A stretch of 64,000 nucleotides of DNA from Coptis chinensis. Lineage: Eukaryota; Streptophyta; Magnoliopsida; Ranunculales; Ranunculaceae. Shown here in pieces: positions 60,759-64,000 of the stretch. Location: positions 91,969,501-92,033,500 of the forward strand of contig CM027379.1 of the NCBI GenBank assembly GCA_015680905.1, read 5' to 3'. The notes under the pieces are model-generated. The model made no database searches. It was not told where the DNA came from and worked only from the letters and a program-made list of their open reading frames with translations. Numbering within the stretch: the stretch's first letter is position 1; each line of letters begins with the position of its first letter. Both the position numbers and the translations under genes were made by a program.

Positions 60759-61942
60759 CTAGTTTGTAGGCCCGTGCATACGCACCAGCTCTTTGAAAAT
60801 ATTTTGATTTTTTTAAGAAAATTGGGACTACCGTTTTAGTTGCTAACCCATTTTAATTTTCTAACAAATTGTTTTAATTAAGTTTTAAAAACCCTTTTTT
60901 TCAATTGGGAGAGAGATCATGTTTTAATAGGAAAATAATTCCCGTTTTAATTAGATATGCTAGATTTACCCTTTTCAATAGGGGAGGAATTTCCATTTTA
61001 ATAGGAAAATGATTCCCGCTTTAATTAGAAGTGCTAGAATTTGTTTTAATATGAGAGAAATTTCCTTTATAATAGGAGAGGAATTCCCATTTTAATAGGT
61101 GATGATGTGAAATTTTAATAGAGCTCGAAAAATACCCCTTGTCGGAGCTTTAATATTAAGACCGACTCTTTTAAAAATTTGCTCAACAATCATAACAAAT
61201 TGTTATTCCTGTTTTCGTCGCTAACCTATTTTAATTTCCTAATAAATTGTTTTAATCAAGTCTTAAAAATCCATTTTAATTTCTTAACAAATTGTTTTAA
61301 TTATGTTTTAAAAACCCGTGTTTTTTAATTTGGGGAGGGATACCATTTTAATTTGGAAATAAAGAGTTTTTATGCTACTATTTGAGTTTTGGTTTTAAAA
61401 GGAAAGGAGATTCCCGTTTGAAGTTGGATTCTAAATGGAAAAGAGTTTCCTGTTTTAAGTTAACTATTAAGTTGATGATGTGGAATTTTAATAGAGCTCG
61501 AAAAATACCTCTTGTGGGAGCTTTAATATTAAGACTAGCTTGTAGACCCGTACATATGCACCGGCTTTTTTGAAATATTTTTATTTTTTTTAGAAAATTG
61601 GGACTACCGTTTTAGGCGCTAACCTGTTTTAATTTTCTAACAAATTGTTTTAATTAAGTTTTAAAAACCTTTTTTTTTTCAATTGGAAGAGAGATAATGT
61701 TTTATAAATAGGAGAATAATTCCCGTTTTAATTAGATATGCTAGATTTTCCCTTTTCAATAGGAGAGAAATTCCCATTTTAATAGAAGAATGATTCCCAC
61801 TTTAATTAGAAGTGCTAGAATTTGTTTTAATAGGAGAAGAATTTCCATTATAATAGGAGAGAAATTCCCGTTTTGATAGAAGATAACGTAGAATTTTAAT
61901 AGAGCTCTAAAAATACCCCTTGTGGGAGCTTTAATATTAAGA
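60759..61942 (-). mobile_element. Tandem array of three short Helitron units
   Basis: On the minus strand each unit starts TCTTAATATTAAAGCTCCC. Units 1 and 3 end with a hairpin (GGTGCGTATGCACGGGCC-like) about a dozen bases before CTAG, followed by T, as plant Helitrons do. Units are 61942-61535 (408 bp), 61534-61162 (373 bp, 3' hairpin lost) and 61161-60759 (403 bp). They are joined head to tail with no gap: CTAG of one touches TC of the next. No coding capacity. The run lies directly beside the right end of element B. Confidence 0.8.
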
Positions 61943-61948
61943 TATAGA

Positions 61949-62060
61949 TATAAATTGAGGTCATCTTTAAGAAAAAATCTAACGGTTAAGAAATGTTGAG
62001 GTTTTCCAATCATATTTTATCTAGGTTAAAGGTTTTCAAATGAGTTAAAAATTTTGTAGT
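61949..62060. repeat. MITE-like fragment related to 43.33-43.44 kb
   Basis: Shares the GAGGTCATCTTTAAGAAAAA...AACGGTTAAGAAATG block. Here it is followed by an inverted AACCTTTAACCTAGATAAAAT-like arm. Ends not defined. Confidence 0.5.
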
Positions 62061-62239
62061 ACATATATATATAAAATTTTGGAAGTACTGCATCTAAATA
62101 AAAGTTTGGAAATAGCTTCTAACGCCAATCTTTTTATTCCTGATTGTTATACTGTGATGAGTATGTTGAAGTAGTAGATGCCAAAACCAATGTTTTAAAT
62201 TTGACTCAAGCTAAGTTGGTTATGTCAGCGAATAGATTT

Positions 62240-62586
62240 TCTATTGCAAGGGTTTGGTTTTAGCTCCTAATGGTCTGTAGGACTTTGTTTGGTGGTTGGA
62301 AGTGTTTTGTGCTACTAACATGCTCTATAGGGGTTTCATGGGTTGTCAGAGGATGATGGGTAGATGTTGTTTGTTTGTTTGAGAATTGTTGAAGCTCTGA
62401 AAGGGTCATTGATGGAGTCGAACTCGATTTTGGGTAAGTGAGGAGAATCGAGTTTTGATTGTATCGAAAGATTGGGTTTTTTATGAGGGTTAAAACTGAA
62501 TGGTTTGTAGTGGTGGCGAGTGGAGGTTTGTGGTGGCTGATTCGATGGTGGAGGGATCTATTTGAGGAAGAAGAAAGAGAATGCAA
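62240..62586 (-). other. Unrecognised Ser/Thr/His-rich open frame
   Basis: 108 codons from 62586 with low-complexity composition (MHSLSSSSNRSLHHRISHHK...). Nothing recognisable. It could be a 5' exon of a decayed gene or chance. Confidence 0.2.
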
Positions 62587-62616
62587 TCCGATGCTCCCTG
62601 TTTGGGGTTAAGTTTA

Positions 62617-62871
62617 GGGCTTTTTAGACTTTAGTCCAACGCATAGTTGGTTTATTATACTTTGGTCCATAAAATCTTGAATATTAGACTTTAGTCCTAA
62701 TTCTGTTTGTTCAACTCAGTTGACTAACAATCAACGTGGTCAATCTGCTTACATACAACTGAGTTAACTAACGGTGAACAAACAGAACTTGGACTAAAGT
62801 CTAATATTCAAGCTTTTCTGGACCAAAGTCTAATAAACCAACTATGCATAGGACCAAAGTCTAAAAAACCC
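62617..62871. mobile_element. Palindromic Mutator-type MITE, 9-bp target duplication
   Basis: Arms of about 110 bp (GGGCTTTTTAGACTTTAGTCC against GGACCAAAGTCTAAAAAACCC) form a long stem of 255 bp in total. TTAAGTTTA occurs directly outside each end (62608-62616 and 62872-62880), a perfect 9-bp duplication as in Mutator-like elements. No coding. Confidence 0.9.
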
Positions 62872-62880
62872 TTAAGTTTA

Positions 62881-63525
62881 TTAGATCTGTTGGTTAGTTG
62901 GGCTTGGGCCGGAATAAATTATGTTATTTCTTTGGGCCAGTTTTCATTTTATGTGGGCTGGTCCTTATGTTTCCAAGTGGGTCGAGTTAAGAAAATAGGT
63001 CTGTTTTAAACTTTTGGGCTTGGGCCTTTGCTATGGTTTTGTTTTGGTTAGTTGGGTTAGGACCATGAGGTGAATTGTTTTAAGCATGGGTTTGGGTTTG
63101 GACCTGTTTGGATGACCACCAGTTTAGGACTGATGACTGTTGGGTTTGACCCGTTGACCTTTGACTTGTTGACAAAGTTTGACTTTTAACTATTGGCTAG
63201 GAATAGGGTTTCTAGGATGGTCTAGGGCTATTCGGGTGCTTGTCTTTAGGCTAAGACTATATTTTTACATAAGTGTGTACGTGTCTTAATTACTCTAATT
63301 TCATTCTTACTATAATTCTTTTATAAAATATGACACTTAGACATTGTGATAATTAATAACGCGTGAACAATGAAAATATGAACAAGATACTTCTTTTTAC
63401 AAAAAAAGAATATACACAATACTATTCAATAATATTTTCAACGCGTCAACCACACCCTTTAGAACTCTCCACGCCTCAAGATTTGGAAATGAGATATTAT
63501 AACTAGTGATGTCATGTGATAGGTG
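62881..63525. other. Intergenic, nothing recognised
   Basis: GGGCTTGGGCC-type words repeat loosely (62900-63070). No gene or element ends seen. Confidence 0.4.
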
Positions 63526-63712
63526 GTCATTTATTGAATGTGTCATAAATGACCCGTTAGTGTTATAAAAGGGTATTCATTGACTGTGTCATGAATGACC
63601 TGGGTATTCATTGAATGTGTCATAAATGACCCTTCAGTGATATGATAGGTATTCCTTGAATGTGGCGGGAATGACCTAAGGTATTCATTGAATGTGTCAT
63701 AAATGACCTGAG
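63526..63712. repeat. Minisatellite, GGTATTCATTGAATGTGTCATAAATGACC type
   Basis: Four to five degenerate units of about 30-60 bp containing TTCATTGAATGTGTCATAAATGACC. The inner TGTCATAAATGACC has partial dyad symmetry. Confidence 0.85.
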
Positions 63713-64000
63713 ATTTTATGCTCAAAGAGGCTGTGAATTATGCGTATGGTAAGCCCAGAGATGACTGTGATATAGTGGTACTCAGTATGAGAGAGGCGCA
63801 CATGAATGTGTGATTTGGCATGTGTGGAGTACAAATCGTGGAGTAGGTACTAAAGGGTGGGTGAATAAAAATTATTCGGTTTAGTTAATAAGAGAAATTG
63901 ACTTGGTTGTGTGGGTACGTGTTTGAATACATATAGATTAGCGAATTATGTATATTTAGAATTTCTAACTTTTCAGTTGTAGGAGGGTATGACTTACTAA
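63713..64000. other. Window end, nothing recognised
   Basis: No coding or repeat signal I can support. Confidence 0.4.

Overview
The window is repeat-rich, gene-poor nuclear DNA of a flowering plant, almost certainly a eudicot. The grounds are AT-rich sequence with GT-AG introns, plant-type CACTA (TNP2), hAT, Helitron, Mutator-like, L1-type LINE and Copia elements, and gene fragments whose closest recognisable families are plant ones (NPH3, chloroplast chaperonin-60 beta, plant HMG-CoA reductase, cucumisin-like subtilase, UMP synthase, myosin-binding protein, RBP45/47). The genus cannot be named from the sequence alone. I see no intact ordinary host gene. Nearly everything that reads as protein is transposon-encoded or a broken or captured fragment.

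Layout. 0.3-12.35 kb: a large CACTA (En/Spm-type) element with a decayed TNP2 transposase gene and a second multi-exon gene ending in a Ulp1-like (C48) cysteine protease. The second gene holds a 575-bp tandem repeat that triples one domain. 12.35-13.86 kb: a minus-strand LINE reverse-transcriptase fragment cut by the CACTA end. 13.86-16.2 kb: a piece of a second CACTA-like end, a SINE-like unit, an array of palindromic GCAACAT..ATGTTGC repeats, and a 5'-truncated retrocopy with a poly(A) tail. 16.2-25.3 kb: mostly anonymous, with two Harbinger-like MITEs, a myosin-binding-protein pseudogene and a repeat shared in inverted orientation with 46.4-46.75 kb. 25.32-28.80 kb: a complete-ended but decayed hAT element with an 8-bp target duplication. 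29.7-42 kb: a Helitron-like 5' end followed by plus-strand host-gene scraps, including CPN60-beta and HMGR exons with intron borders kept.

43.46-60.75 kb holds the most interesting structure: two Mutator-like, gene-carrying elements with related GC-rich ends. Element A (43.46-46.40 kb) has about 0.41-kb inverted arms around a UMP synthase fragment. Element B (46.75-60.75 kb) has arms of about 0.8 kb or more that themselves contain NPH3-family coding sequence. It also carries a fused NPH3-subtilase open frame of 172 codons. Three later insertions lie inside B's right half, and each can be proved from the undamaged left arm or from its own target duplication: a CACTA element (55775-59847, TSD GCA), a solo-LTR-like sequence (49859-55728, TSD ATCCC), and a Copia element inside that LTR (50265-55647, TSD CCATC). 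The inserted CACTA carries scraps of at least two more host genes.

60.76-61.94 kb is a head-to-tail run of three short minus-strand Helitron units. At the end lie a palindromic Mutator-type MITE with a perfect 9-bp target duplication (62617-62871) and a minisatellite (63.53-63.71 kb).

The window is best read as a nest of elements that have repeatedly captured pieces of host genes. The long inverted NPH3 arms of element B are the clearest candidate for a functional consequence, namely hairpin-derived small RNA against a host gene. That is inference only.
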